Below, piece after piece: positions 8,103 through 17,046 of a stretch of DNA of 64,000 nucleotides; within the stretch, counting starts at the first letter, position 1, and every line of letters begins with the position of its first letter. A program made the translations under genes and the position numbers. Below the pieces are notes generated by a model that did no database searches, was not told where the DNA came from, and saw nothing but the letters and a program-made list of their open reading frames with translations. Source of the DNA: Rhizobium sp. EC-SD404 (GTDB lineage Bacteria > Pseudomonadota > Alphaproteobacteria > Rhizobiales > Rhizobiaceae); assembly GCF_902498825.1 (NCBI RefSeq), contig NZ_LR701458.1, positions 1-64,000 of the forward strand, in the 5' to 3' direction.

Positions 8103-9199
8103 CCCAGCAATTGCGCAAAGACCTCCACGACCTGATGCTCATCCCCGGCCTTTCCGGCCATGAGGACCGGGTGCGCCGCCATCTGCGTGACCTGATGGAG
8201 AAGGAAGGCTTCGACTGTCGCACCGATACGCTCGGCAACCTGATCGCGACCCTCGATGGCGACGAGGGCGCGCCGAGCGTGATGCTGTTTGCTCACACCG
8301 ACCAGTTGGGCTTTGTGGTGCGCAAGATCGAGGCCAGCGGCCTGATCCGCGTCGAGCGGCTTGGAGGCATCCCCGAAAAGGCGCTGCCGGCACAGAGCGT
8401 GCTTCTGTGCGTCGGCGAAGGCCGCGACGTGAAGGGGATCATCGCCAACAAGAGCCACCACGCCACCCCGCCGGAAGAGAAGTACAAGGTCACGCCCTAC
8501 GCCGAACTCTTCATTGATATCGGTGCGGAAAGCGCCGACGCCGTGCGCAAGCTCGGCATCGAGATCGGTACGGCGGTCGTTTACGAACCCAACGTCTTCG
8601 ATCTCGGCGAGCATCGCGTTGCCGGCACGTCGGTGGACGACCGGGCCGGCTGCGCCGTCATCGTGGAAGCCGCACGCCGGCTGAAGAAGGAAGCGTCGCG
8701 CCCGACGGTTCATTTCGTCTTCGCCGTCCTGGAAGAATTCAACCTGCGTGGCGCAATGGTGGCAGCGCAGGCGCTGCGACCCGACATCGCGATCCAGCTG
8801 GATCTCGCTCTGACGTCGGATACGCCGGACATGGCCCATCGCGGCGAAGTGCATATGGGCGCCGGCCCTGCGATTTCGCATTACTCGTTCCATGGACGCG
8901 GCACGCTCAACGGCACGATCCCGCATCCGGCGGTTGTCGACGCGGTGCAGCGCACCGCCAGCGAAGACGGCATCCCGCTGCAGCACACCGCCCATGTCGG
9001 CGCGCTGACCGATTCCTCCTACGTTCAGCTGGTCGGCGAGGGCGTCGCCTGCGTCGATCTATGCTTCCCCAGCCGCTACACGCATACCTCGCTCGAAGTT
9101 TGCGACATGCGTGATCTCGAGGGTCTGACCGCGCTCGTCACGGGCGCCATCACCCGCATGGGAACCGGCTTCGATCTGGACAGGGACAGCTATACATGA
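8099..9199 (+). CDS. M42-family metallopeptidase homologue (SgcX/FrvX-like)
   Basis: 366-aa cytoplasmic dinuclear-metal hydrolase of the M42 glutamyl-aminopeptidase/endoglucanase-M family. All metal and catalytic positions appear intact: His66 and Asp68 in FAHTDQLG, a bridging Asp in SVDDRAG (180-181), the Glu-Glu pair 212-213, Asp235 and His329 in SRYTHTS. The usual EExGLRG motif here reads EEFNLRG. Some M42 members are peptidases, but E. coli SgcX and FrvX sit in sugar operons with unknown substrates. Its place between a permease and a sugar kinase argues for an acylated or amide-linked sugar substrate. It overlaps both neighbours by 4 bp. Confidence 0.88.
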   Translation: MTQQLRKDLHDLMLIPGLSGHEDRVRRHLRDLMEKEGFDCRTDTLGNLIATLDGDEGAPSVMLFAHTDQLGFVVRKIEASGLIRVERLGGIPEKALPAQSVLLCVGEGRDVKGIIANKSHHATPPEEKYKVTPYAELFIDIGAESADAVRKLGIEIGTAVVYEPNVFDLGEHRVAGTSVDDRAGCAVIVEAARRLKKEASRPTVHFVFAVLEEFNLRGAMVAAQALRPDIAIQLDLALTSDTPDMAHRGEVHMGAGPAISHYSFHGRGTLNGTIPHPAVVDAVQRTASEDGIPLQHTAHVGALTDSSYVQLVGEGVACVDLCFPSRYTHTSLEVCDMRDLEGLTALVTGAITRMGTGFDLDRDSYT

Positions 9200-10698
9200 G
9201 CCGCGCCTTCCTCGGGATCGATATCGGGACCTTCGAGACCAAAGGCGTCGTCGTATCGGACGAGGGCGCGATCCTGGCGTCGGCGCGTCGCGCGCACCGT
9301 ATGATCGTGCCGCGCGCCGGCTGGGCCGAGCACGATGCCGAGGTGAATTGGTGGCAGGAGTTTCGCGACATCGCCCGCGAGGTGATCGCGGCGTCCGGGC
9401 TCCCCGCATCGGCGATTGCCGGCGTTGGAGCAAGCGGCATCGGCCCTTGCATGCTGCCGGTGGATGAAAAAGGCGCGCCGTTGATGAACGCCGTGCTTTA
9501 CGGCGTCGACACGCGTGCCCATGCCGAAATCGAAGATCTCACCGCAAAAATAGGGGAAGAGACGCTGTTGCGGCGCACCGGCAACGGTCTGACGTCCCAG
9601 TCCGTGGGGCCGAAGATCCTGTGGCTGAAGCGCAATCGGCCGGAGATCTACGAAAAGGCCGCAGGCTTCGTGAATTCCTCCACCTTCCTCGTCGAGCGGC
9701 TGACCGGAGAGCGCGTGCTCGACCATTATTCGGCGGCAAGCTTTTCGCCGCTCTACGACGTCTCGACCAATGACTGGGCCGACGATCTCATGGACGGCAT
9801 CGTCGAGCGTGACCGCCTGCCGCGTCTCCTGTGGTCTTCGGATATCGCCGGCCATGTCACGCAATGGGCTGCCGAGGAGACCGGTCTGGCCGAAGGCACG
9901 CCCGTCATTGCGGGAACCATCGATGCGGCTGCCGAGGCTTTGAGTGTCGGTGTTTCACGCCCCGGCGAGATGATGCTGATGTATGGCTCCACCATTTTCA
10001 TCATCATGGTCACCGACAAGCCGTCGCAGGACGCCCGTCTGTGGTATGCGCCATGGCTCTTTGCCGGCCGCCACGCCATCATGTCCGGCCTGGCGACGAG
10101 CGGAACGCTGACGCATTGGTTCCGCGATCGCTTTGCCCGTGAATTGCCTCCAGAAGACGCGATGCGAAAGCTGGCAGAAGAGGCAGCGGCGACGCCGGCA
10201 GGAGCCAATGGCCTTTTCGTACTGCCCTATTTCTCGGGCGAACGCACGCCGATCCATGACCCGCACGCCAAGGGCATGATCTTCGGGCTCGATCTCACGC
10301 ATGAGCGCGGCGACATCTACCGCGCGGTGCTCGAGGGGATCGCCTATGGCGTGCGGCACGTGCTGGAAACATACGGCGAGACCGGCAATGCGCCTTCCAC
10401 TATCACTGCGGTCGGCGGCGGCGTGCGCAACACCGTCTGGCTTCAGGCTGTTTCAGATATTTCCGGCAGCGCGCAGACGCTGCGCCGGGAAAGCTTCGGA
10501 GCGAGCTATGGCAGCGCCTTTCTTGCTGCGATCGGCACGGGCGCGGCAAGCGAGGGCGACATCGACACGTGGAACCCACCCGCCGGGCATATCGATGCGG
10601 ATCGCGCCTTGGCGCCGCTCTATGGCCACGGGTTCAAGACATATCGTGGCCTCTACGAGGCGACGCGGAGCTTCATGCACGCCGAGCGCAGGGCATGA
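9196..10698 (+). CDS. FGGY-family carbohydrate kinase
   Basis: ATP-dependent sugar kinase of 500 aa, the normal length of the family. The N-terminal FGGY domain begins FLGIDIGTFETKGVVV (first phosphate-binding loop). The presumed catalytic aspartate lies in AGTIDAAAEAL near residue 240. The C-terminal domain carries the adenosine-site pattern AVGGGVRNTVWLQAVSDI. Family substrates include xylulose, ribulose, glycerol, erythritol and AI-2, and sequence alone does not tell them apart. The start overlaps the M42 stop by 4 bp. It likely phosphorylates the sugar imported by the surrounding ABC transporter or released by the M42 enzyme. Confidence 0.93.
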   Translation: MSRAFLGIDIGTFETKGVVVSDEGAILASARRAHRMIVPRAGWAEHDAEVNWWQEFRDIAREVIAASGLPASAIAGVGASGIGPCMLPVDEKGAPLMNAVLYGVDTRAHAEIEDLTAKIGEETLLRRTGNGLTSQSVGPKILWLKRNRPEIYEKAAGFVNSSTFLVERLTGERVLDHYSAASFSPLYDVSTNDWADDLMDGIVERDRLPRLLWSSDIAGHVTQWAAEETGLAEGTPVIAGTIDAAAEALSVGVSRPGEMMLMYGSTIFIIMVTDKPSQDARLWYAPWLFAGRHAIMSGLATSGTLTHWFRDRFARELPPEDAMRKLAEEAAATPAGANGLFVLPYFSGERTPIHDPHAKGMIFGLDLTHERGDIYRAVLEGIAYGVRHVLETYGETGNAPSTITAVGGGVRNTVWLQAVSDISGSAQTLRRESFGASYGSAFLAAIGTGAASEGDIDTWNPPAGHIDADRALAPLYGHGFKTYRGLYEATRSFMHAERRA

Positions 10699-10742
10699 GT
10701 GGGGAACGGCCTTCCCGAAAGGCTACAACAGGGAGAGTGAAC

Positions 10743-11738
10743 ATGGCGTTTGGTTTGAAGAAGATGCTGATGGGAGCGGCAGCCGTTTCCGTTCTCGCCG
10801 GTGGTGTTGCGATCACTGCCAACGCGCAGGACACCCGCGAGATCGTCACCGTCGTGAAGCTGTCGGGCATCGCATGGTTCAATCGCATGGAAGAAGGCGT
10901 GCAGCAGTATGCCGAGGCGACCGGCAACAATGCCACGCAGGTCGGCGCGGCAACGGCTGACGCAGCCCTTCAGGTCCAGCTCATCGAGGATCTGATCGCA
11001 CGCGGCGTCGATGCCATCACTGTGGTGCCGAACTCGCCACAGGCGCTCGAGCCCGTCCTGGCCCGTGCGCTCGAGAACGACATCGTCGTCATCGGCCACG
11101 AAGGCGCAACGCTGGAGAACGTGACTTACGATCTCGAAGCCTTCGACAACGCAGCCTATGGCGAGCATCTGATGGAAGCACTGGCGACCCAGATGGGCGG
11201 CGAGGGCGAATACGCCGTATTCGTCGGCTATCTGACGTCGGTGACCCACAACGAGTGGGTCGACGCGGCGATTGCCTACCAGGAAGAAAACTATCCGAAC
11301 ATGACGCTCGTCGGCGGCAAGCAGGAGTCTGCAGAACAGCAGCAGACTGCCTACCAGAAGATGCGCGAATTGCTGCGCACCTACCCCGACATCAAGGGAA
11401 TGCAGGGCTCCGCCGGTGAAGATGTGGTCGGCGCAGCACTCGCAGTCGAGGAAGCTGGTCTGTCCGACCAGGTTTCGATCGTCGGTACCAGCCTTGCGTC
11501 TGTTGCCGGACCTTACGTCGAAACGGGCGAAATCGATCTCATTTCGTTCTGGGACCCGGCACTCGCCGGCTATGCCATGAACGTTTTGGCAGAAAAGGCT
11601 TTGAACGGCGAAACGGTTGCAACCGGTGACGACCTCGGCGTCGATGGTTACAACGAAGTGCGTGTCGACGGTAAGGTCGTCTACGGTCAGGCATGGGTCG
11701 ACGTTACGGCCGACAACCTGGACGAATACGACTTCTAA
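10743..11738 (+). CDS. LsrB/RbsB-like periplasmic sugar-binding protein
   Basis: 331-aa binding protein with a Sec signal peptide (residues 1-28, ending ITANA). The mature protein is a Peripla_BP_4 sugar receptor. The start of the mature region (REIVTVVKLSGIAWF) and the end (NLDEYDF) resemble LsrB, the AI-2 receptor. The corresponding lysine (Lys39) is present, but the positions that are Asp and Asp-Gln in LsrB appear as GHEGA and VTHNEW here. The ligand is therefore probably not AI-2. This comparison was made by eye from memory. A stem-loop follows the gene. Confidence 0.92.
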   Translation: MAFGLKKMLMGAAAVSVLAGGVAITANAQDTREIVTVVKLSGIAWFNRMEEGVQQYAEATGNNATQVGAATADAALQVQLIEDLIARGVDAITVVPNSPQALEPVLARALENDIVVIGHEGATLENVTYDLEAFDNAAYGEHLMEALATQMGGEGEYAVFVGYLTSVTHNEWVDAAIAYQEENYPNMTLVGGKQESAEQQQTAYQKMRELLRTYPDIKGMQGSAGEDVVGAALAVEEAGLSDQVSIVGTSLASVAGPYVETGEIDLISFWDPALAGYAMNVLAEKALNGETVATGDDLGVDGYNEVRVDGKVVYGQAWVDVTADNLDEYDF

Positions 11739-11747
11739 GAGGACAAC

Positions 11748-11777
11748 ACGGGGCTGCCGCATCCGTGGCGGCCCCGT
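11748..11777 (+). promoter_or_regulatory. Stem-loop between binding-protein and ATPase genes
   Basis: ACGGGGCTGCCGC at 11748-11760 pairs with GTGGCGGCCCCGT at 11765-11777 around an ATCC loop, with G-U pairs in the upper part. It begins about 10 bases after the binding-protein stop and lacks a U-run. It is more likely an mRNA-stabilising or partially attenuating hairpin than a full terminator, because transporter genes continue downstream. Confidence 0.6.
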
Positions 11778-11802
11778 ACCATCAATCTGACTCGGAGCCC
11801 CG

Positions 11803-13293
11803 ATGTCCGACCCCGTTCTTCAGATCGACGGCATTCACAAAGCCTATGGCCCCGTTCAGGTGCTCGCCGATGTGGCGCTGACCTTGCAGGCGGGCGAAGT
11901 GCGCTGCCTTGCGGGCGAAAACGGATCCGGCAAGTCGACGCTGATCAAGATCATGTCGGGCGTGGTGCCGAAGGACGCCGGGACGGTCCGCATCGCCGGA
12001 CACGATCTGTCCAATGACCCGACTGCTGCCATCAACGCAGGGCTGTCGGTCATCTATCAGGATTTCTCGCTCTTCCCTAATCTCACCGTCGCCGAGAACA
12101 TCGCATTCCTGCGCAGCGTTGCGCGTGGTGATCGCTGGCACCGGCGGGGCAGTGACCGGCAGATCGCAGCCGACACGCTGAAGCGCATGGGCGTCGAAAT
12201 CGATCCCGCGCTGCCGGTCGAGTTCCTGCCCGTCGCCTCCAAGCAATTGATCGCGATCGCGCGCGCGCTCGCCAACGACGCGCGCATCATCGTCATGGAC
12301 GAGCCGACCACCGCCTTGACGCGCAGCGAAGTGAAGCGCCTGCAGGGTATCATCGAAGCGCTGAAGAAGGATGGCGTCGCGTTCCTGTTCGTCAGCCACA
12401 AGACCGAAGAGATATTCGCCTTCTGCGACACGATCACCGTGCTGCGCGACGGACGAGTCGTCTCGCAAGGCAATGCAGACGAATTCGACGCCGATCGCCT
12501 CGGCCGCGATATGACCGGCCGCGATATAGAGACCCATCGTCTTCCGCGTGAGCTCGCGCCTTCAGCAGCGCCGATCATGGCGACACGCGGCCTGACACGG
12601 CACGGCGTCTACTCCAATGTCGATCTTTCGATCGCGCCGGGCGAGATCGTTGCGCTTGTCGGCCTGCTCGGGTCCGGGCGAACGGAACTGGCTCTGTCTC
12701 TCTTCGGGCAGATCGAGCCGGACGAAGGTGCGATCGAATTCAAGGGCATTGTCCGCCGCTTCCGCGAACCACTGGAAGCAATGGACGCGGGGATCGCCTA
12801 TGTGCCCGAAGATCGCCTGACGGAGGGATTGTTTCTCGACCAGCCGATCGGCGACAACATCTCGGTGGCGTCCCTGAAGCAGTCGGGAATCGTGGATCGC
12901 TCGGCATTGCGCGAGCGGGCGCGCGAGGCGGTCAAGCGCTTGCGCATCAAGACGCCCGGCATCGAACCTTCGGTGGCGACCCTGTCCGGCGGCAACCAGC
13001 AGCGCGTGGTCCTTGCACGCTGGATGGAACGCAATCCCGAACTGATGATCCTCAACGGTCCGACGGTCGGTGTCGACATCGGCTCCAAGCGCGAGATCCA
13101 CGAAATATTGCTGGATCTGCGCAAGAGCGGCACCGCTGTACTCGTCGTCACCGACGATCTCGGCGAGGCGCTGGCGCTTTCCGACCGTATACTCGTCATG
13201 GTACGCGGACGGATCACGGGTGAGTTCAAGGCCGACGAGATTGACGAGGAACGGCTGTCGCTTGCCGTGACCGAGGAGGCACCGGCACGATGA
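11803..13293 (+). CDS. Sugar ABC transporter ATP-binding protein (RbsA/LsrA-like, two ABC domains)
   Basis: 496-aa cytoplasmic ATPase with two fused nucleotide-binding domains, typical of ribose/rhamnose/AI-2 importers. The first Walker A is GENGSGKSTL and its Walker B is IIVMDEPTTAL. The second domain has a degenerate P-loop, LLGSGRTELA, followed by the signature LSGGNQQRVVLARWM. The degenerate second site is normal for this class. It is followed by permease 2 with a 4-bp overlap. Together with both permeases and the LsrB-like receptor it forms a complete importer. Confidence 0.94.
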   Translation: MSDPVLQIDGIHKAYGPVQVLADVALTLQAGEVRCLAGENGSGKSTLIKIMSGVVPKDAGTVRIAGHDLSNDPTAAINAGLSVIYQDFSLFPNLTVAENIAFLRSVARGDRWHRRGSDRQIAADTLKRMGVEIDPALPVEFLPVASKQLIAIARALANDARIIVMDEPTTALTRSEVKRLQGIIEALKKDGVAFLFVSHKTEEIFAFCDTITVLRDGRVVSQGNADEFDADRLGRDMTGRDIETHRLPRELAPSAAPIMATRGLTRHGVYSNVDLSIAPGEIVALVGLLGSGRTELALSLFGQIEPDEGAIEFKGIVRRFREPLEAMDAGIAYVPEDRLTEGLFLDQPIGDNISVASLKQSGIVDRSALRERAREAVKRLRIKTPGIEPSVATLSGGNQQRVVLARWMERNPELMILNGPTVGVDIGSKREIHEILLDLRKSGTAVLVVTDDLGEALALSDRILVMVRGRITGEFKADEIDEERLSLAVTEEAPAR

Positions 13294-14303
13294 ATGCCGC
13301 CACACGCATGTTCATGTCGCCTCAAGGCGTGGTGCTGATCGCAGCCTTGCTGTTTGCGCTCGTCGTCGGCTTCATCAACCCCAATTTCCTGTCGCTCGCG
13401 ACGGTCATCGATCTGTTGCGCAATTCGCTGGTGACCGCGATCTTTGCGCTCGGCGTCATGATGGTGCTCGCCTCGGGCGGCATCGACGTGTCGTTTCCTG
13501 CGATTGCCGCCTTCGCCATGTACACGACCATGTCGATGGTTCTCGGCGTCGATTTCGACGTGCCGATCGTCGCGCTGTTCGTCGTCAGTGCCGCCATCGG
13601 CGCGTCACTCGGCCTCGTCAACGGCATTCTGATCGGCGGGCTCGGCCTGCCGACGCTGATCGTCACGCTTGGCACGCTCAGCCTGTTTCGCGGCGCGCTT
13701 CTGACATTCGTCGGCACGACTTACATCACCAACGTCCCGCGCAACGTCATCTCGTTTGCGCGCACGATGATCGTGCGTATGGAGAACGCGGTGGGTCAGC
13801 TCGCCTCGCTGCCACTGTCCTTCGTCGTCCTTGTCGGCGTCACCGCCTTCGTCGCCGTCATCATGAACCTCACCAAGTTCGGCCGCGCGATCTACGCGAT
13901 CGGCGGATCGGAAGAGGGGGCACGACGGATCGGCATCAAGGTCGGCCGCACCAAGGTGCTCATCTACGTGATCGTCGGTGCGATCGCCGGCCTCGCCGGC
14001 ATGACCCACATGACACTGTCGCGCATGGCCAACCCGTTCGATCTCGTCGGCATGGAACTGAACGTCATCGCTGCCGTCGTGCTCGGCGGCGCGCGGATCA
14101 CCGGTGGTCACGGCACGGTCACAGGCACCCTGCTTGGCGCGCTTTTGATCACGATGATCAACACGTCTCTGCTCAGCGCGGGCGTGCCGTCCTATTGGCA
14201 ACGCGTCGTCGTCGGCGCCCTCATCATCATCGGTACCGGTCTGCCGATCGTCATCGATCGGCTGGCCAAGCGCCGCGAGCGCCTGGCACAGGCTGCGGTT
14301 TGA
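13290..14303 (+). CDS. Sugar ABC transporter permease 2 (RbsC/LsrD-like)
   Basis: 337-aa membrane subunit with about ten helices and the family segment VMMVLASGGIDVSFPAIAAF at residues about 50-70. GSEEGARRIGIKV is the conserved cytoplasmic loop that contacts the ATPase. It starts inside the end of the ATPase gene (ATGA overlap) and is followed after 22 bases by dhaK. Two different permease genes flanking the receptor/ATPase pair suggest a heterodimeric channel. Confidence 0.92.
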   Translation: MNAATRMFMSPQGVVLIAALLFALVVGFINPNFLSLATVIDLLRNSLVTAIFALGVMMVLASGGIDVSFPAIAAFAMYTTMSMVLGVDFDVPIVALFVVSAAIGASLGLVNGILIGGLGLPTLIVTLGTLSLFRGALLTFVGTTYITNVPRNVISFARTMIVRMENAVGQLASLPLSFVVLVGVTAFVAVIMNLTKFGRAIYAIGGSEEGARRIGIKVGRTKVLIYVIVGAIAGLAGMTHMTLSRMANPFDLVGMELNVIAAVVLGGARITGGHGTVTGTLLGALLITMINTSLLSAGVPSYWQRVVVGALIIIGTGLPIVIDRLAKRRERLAQAAV

Positions 14304-14325
14304 AATTCGGGAAGGAGCCCAAACT

Positions 14326-15324
14326 ATGAAGAAGATTCTGAACAACCCGGCCGACTATGTGGACGAGATGCTGGAGGGCTTCGTCGCCGCGCATCCCGAG
14401 TTTTACGCCCAGCCGGAGCGGCGCGTGATCGCGCGGCCGGAAGGTGCCACAACCGGCAAGGTCGGCATCGTGAGCGGTGGCGGATCGGGCCATCTTCCGG
14501 TCTTCACCGGCTATGTCGGTCCCGGCTTCCTCGACGCCTGCGCCGTTGGCGACGTGTTCGCGAGCCCCTCTGCCGAGCAGATGGCGAGCGCCATCCGTCA
14601 TGCCGATGGCGGCGCCGGTGTCCTGCGGCTTTACGGAAACTACGGCGGCGACGTCATGAACTTCGACATGGCCGGCGAGATGGTCGACATGGAAAACGAC
14701 ATCCGCACGACCACCGTGCTTCTGGCCGACGACATCGTCTCGGCCGGCAAGGACGAAGCGGAAAAGCGCCGCGGTGTCGCCGGTATGATCTATGCGTTCA
14801 AGATCGCCGGCGCCTGCGCCGATACCAAGGCCGATCTCGACGAGGTCACGCGCGTGGCGCAGAAGGCGGCCGATGCCTGCCGCTCGATCGGCATGGCGCT
14901 GACGCCCTGCATCGTGCCGCAGGCCGGCAAGGCCAATTTCGAGCTCGGCGAGAACGAGATGGAAATGGGCATGGGCATCCATGGCGAACCGGGCATCTGG
15001 CGCGATGCGCTGCGTCCGGCCGACCAGATCGTCGACGAGATGATCGACCGGATCCTTGCCGACCGTCCCTTCTCGAAGGGCGACCGGCTCTCCGTCCTCG
15101 TCAATTCGCTCGGCGCGACGCCGCTCGAAGAGCTCTACATCATGTACCGCAAGGTGAAGCAGCGCTTCGACGACATCGGTGCCGAGATCGTCATGCCGCT
15201 CGTCGGGCGCTACGCGACCTCCATGGAGATGACCGGCGCGACCATCACGACCATCGCTCTGGATGAAGAGCTCGAACGCTACCTCCATGCGCCGGCGGCC
15301 TGCGCCTATTGGCGCGTCGGGTGA
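14326..15324 (+). CDS. dhaK: Dihydroxyacetone/tetrulose kinase subunit DhaK
   Basis: Substrate-binding subunit of a DhaK-type kinase, 332 aa. The residues known from E. coli DhaK are all present: His56 in GGGSGHLP, Asp109 in YGNYGGDVMNF and the covalent substrate-binding histidine, His219, in GMGIHGEPG. GGAGCC precedes the ATG. The gene follows permease 2 and precedes dhaL. No dhaM (PTS phosphodonor) gene is visible, so phosphate may come from ATP, as in the erythrulose kinases (LerK/DerK types). Dihydroxyacetone and D- or L-erythrulose are the plausible substrates; choosing between them is inference. Confidence 0.92.
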   Translation: MKKILNNPADYVDEMLEGFVAAHPEFYAQPERRVIARPEGATTGKVGIVSGGGSGHLPVFTGYVGPGFLDACAVGDVFASPSAEQMASAIRHADGGAGVLRLYGNYGGDVMNFDMAGEMVDMENDIRTTTVLLADDIVSAGKDEAEKRRGVAGMIYAFKIAGACADTKADLDEVTRVAQKAADACRSIGMALTPCIVPQAGKANFELGENEMEMGMGIHGEPGIWRDALRPADQIVDEMIDRILADRPFSKGDRLSVLVNSLGATPLEELYIMYRKVKQRFDDIGAEIVMPLVGRYATSMEMTGATITTIALDEELERYLHAPAACAYWRVG

Positions 15325-15335
15325 GGGCGAAGATC

Positions 15336-15944
15336 ATGGCGACACTCGACGGCGCGAGTCTCAAAGCGGCCCTGCAGCGGGTGGCTGAAGGTGCCGCGAC
15401 CGCTGCGGCCGAACTCAATGCCGCCGACGGCCAGCTCGGCGATGGCGATCTCGGCATCACGGTCTCCAAGGGCTTCGCTGCGGCGGCGGAGGCTGACCTT
15501 CCCAACGATCTCGGCATGGCATTCCTGGAATGCTCGAAAGCCTTCCAGCGCGTGTCGTCCTCCTCCTACGGCACGCTCGTCGCCACCGGCTTCATGGCGG
15601 CTGCAAAAAGCACGAAGGGCTCGGAAAGCCTCGAAGCCTCCGCGATCCCGGCGCTGGTCGCTGCGGCGCGGGACGCAATGATGGCGCGCGGCAAGGGCGA
15701 GCTCGGCGCCAAGTCGGTGCTCGACAGCCTCGATGCGTGTGCAAAAGCGATCGAGGGCGCAGACGCCGCCGAGATGGGCGAGACGGCCGTCGCAGCCGCC
15801 CGCCAGACGCTGCAGGACTTCAAGGGCAAGCCCTGCAAGCTCGGCCGCGCCCGGATGTTTGCTGAGAAGAGCGCTGAACTCGACGACCCCGGCCAACTGG
15901 CGTTTCTGCGCATCGTCGAAGCAGCCGTTCCAGCGGCCAAATAG
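15336..15944 (+). CDS. dhaL: Dihydroxyacetone/tetrulose kinase subunit DhaL
   Basis: Nucleotide-binding subunit of 202 aa, all-helical DhaL fold. The magnesium-binding aspartates Asp31, Asp36 and Asp38 lie in the motif DGQLGDGDLG, at almost the same numbering as E. coli DhaL. SSSYGTLVATGF corresponds to the nucleotide-contacting SGxxG loop. The start at 15336 begins 12 bases after the dhaK stop; an in-frame GTG upstream would overlap dhaK. It partners with DhaK to phosphorylate a short ketose. Confidence 0.91.
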   Translation: MATLDGASLKAALQRVAEGAATAAAELNAADGQLGDGDLGITVSKGFAAAAEADLPNDLGMAFLECSKAFQRVSSSSYGTLVATGFMAAAKSTKGSESLEASAIPALVAAARDAMMARGKGELGAKSVLDSLDACAKAIEGADAAEMGETAVAAARQTLQDFKGKPCKLGRARMFAEKSAELDDPGQLAFLRIVEAAVPAAK

Positions 15945-15954
15945 GAAACAACAC

Positions 15955-17016
15955 ATGCAGTATCGCACGCTCGGCCGCTCGGGCCTGAAGGTTTCCGCCA
16001 TCGCGATGGGGACGTTCTCCTTCGGCGGCAAAGGTGACTTTGCCATGGTCGCCAATCAGGGCGTCGCGGAAGCGCGTCGTCTAGTCGACACCTGCATCGA
16101 CGGTGGCATCAATCTCTTCGACACCGCCAACATGTATTCACTCGGCCGCTCCGAAGAGATCCTGGGCGAGGTGCTGGAGGGCAAGCGCGACGAGGTGCTA
16201 ATCTGCTCCAAGGCGCGCATGAAGATCGGCGACGGGATCAATGACGAGGGCGCTTCGCGCTATCACATCATCCGCGAGTGCGAACGCAGCCTAAAGCGCC
16301 TGCGCACGGACCGTATCGATCTTTATCTGATGCATGAATGGGACGGGCTGACGCCGCTCGAAGAGACGCTCGCAGCGTTCGAAACTCTGCAGGCGCAGGG
16401 CAAGATCCGCTATGCCGGCTGTTCGAACTATGCCGGCTGGCAGTTGATGAAGGCGCTCGGCATCGCCGAACGCGACCGCCTCCCGCGGTTCGCGGCCCAG
16501 CAGATCCACTACACGCTGGAGGCCCGCGAGGCGGAATACGAGCTTTTGCCGATCGCGGTCGACCAGGGCGTCGGCATCATGATCTGGTCGCCGCTCGCAG
16601 CGGGTCTCCTGTCGGGCGCGTTCACCCGCGATACGTTCCCGCAGGATTCACGCCAGGCGGCGGGCTGGTCCGAGCCGCCCATCCGCGACCAAGAGCGTCT
16701 CTGGGCCATCGTCGACGTTCTCAATGAGATTGCAGAAGAGCGATCGCTGACCGCCGCTCAGGTGTCGCTGGCATGGACGCTGTCGCGCCCGGGCATCGCG
16801 ACGCTCGTGACCGGCGGACTGACGCCGGAGCAGTTCCAGCAAAACATCGCGGCAGCATCGGTGGAACTGAGTGCCGCCGAACTTGAACGCCTGAACCAGG
16901 TCAGCCGCCCGCCATACCTTTACCCTTATTGGCACCAACACAATTTCGCCGCCGACCGCTTCAGCCCCGCCGACTGGGCGCTGCACGACAGCTATCGCGA
17001 TCTGGGCAAGATTTGA
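15955..17016 (+). CDS. Aldo/keto reductase
   Basis: NADP-dependent TIM-barrel oxidoreductase of 353 aa. The catalytic tetrad is recognisable: Asp in FDTANMYS, Tyr within the same motif, Lys in CSKARMKIGDG and His in LYLMHEWD. The C-terminal cofactor-binding part contains ATLVTGGLTPEQF. It is 11 bases after dhaL and closes the rightward operon. It probably interconverts a sugar aldehyde or ketone with an alcohol in the pathway. The AKR family is broad, so the substrate is open. Confidence 0.9.
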   Translation: MQYRTLGRSGLKVSAIAMGTFSFGGKGDFAMVANQGVAEARRLVDTCIDGGINLFDTANMYSLGRSEEILGEVLEGKRDEVLICSKARMKIGDGINDEGASRYHIIRECERSLKRLRTDRIDLYLMHEWDGLTPLEETLAAFETLQAQGKIRYAGCSNYAGWQLMKALGIAERDRLPRFAAQQIHYTLEAREAEYELLPIAVDQGVGIMIWSPLAAGLLSGAFTRDTFPQDSRQAAGWSEPPIRDQERLWAIVDVLNEIAEERSLTAAQVSLAWTLSRPGIATLVTGGLTPEQFQQNIAAASVELSAAELERLNQVSRPPYLYPYWHQHNFAADRFSPADWALHDSYRDLGKI

Positions 17017-17046
17017 GCTTTTCGACGAGCTGCTCATGACGTTCGG

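Noticed and set aside
5490..15324. True AI-2 (Lsr) operon
   Set aside because: No LsrF, LsrG or SorC-type LsrR; key receptor residues appear changed; BtpA, M42 and DhaKL genes are not part of lsr.
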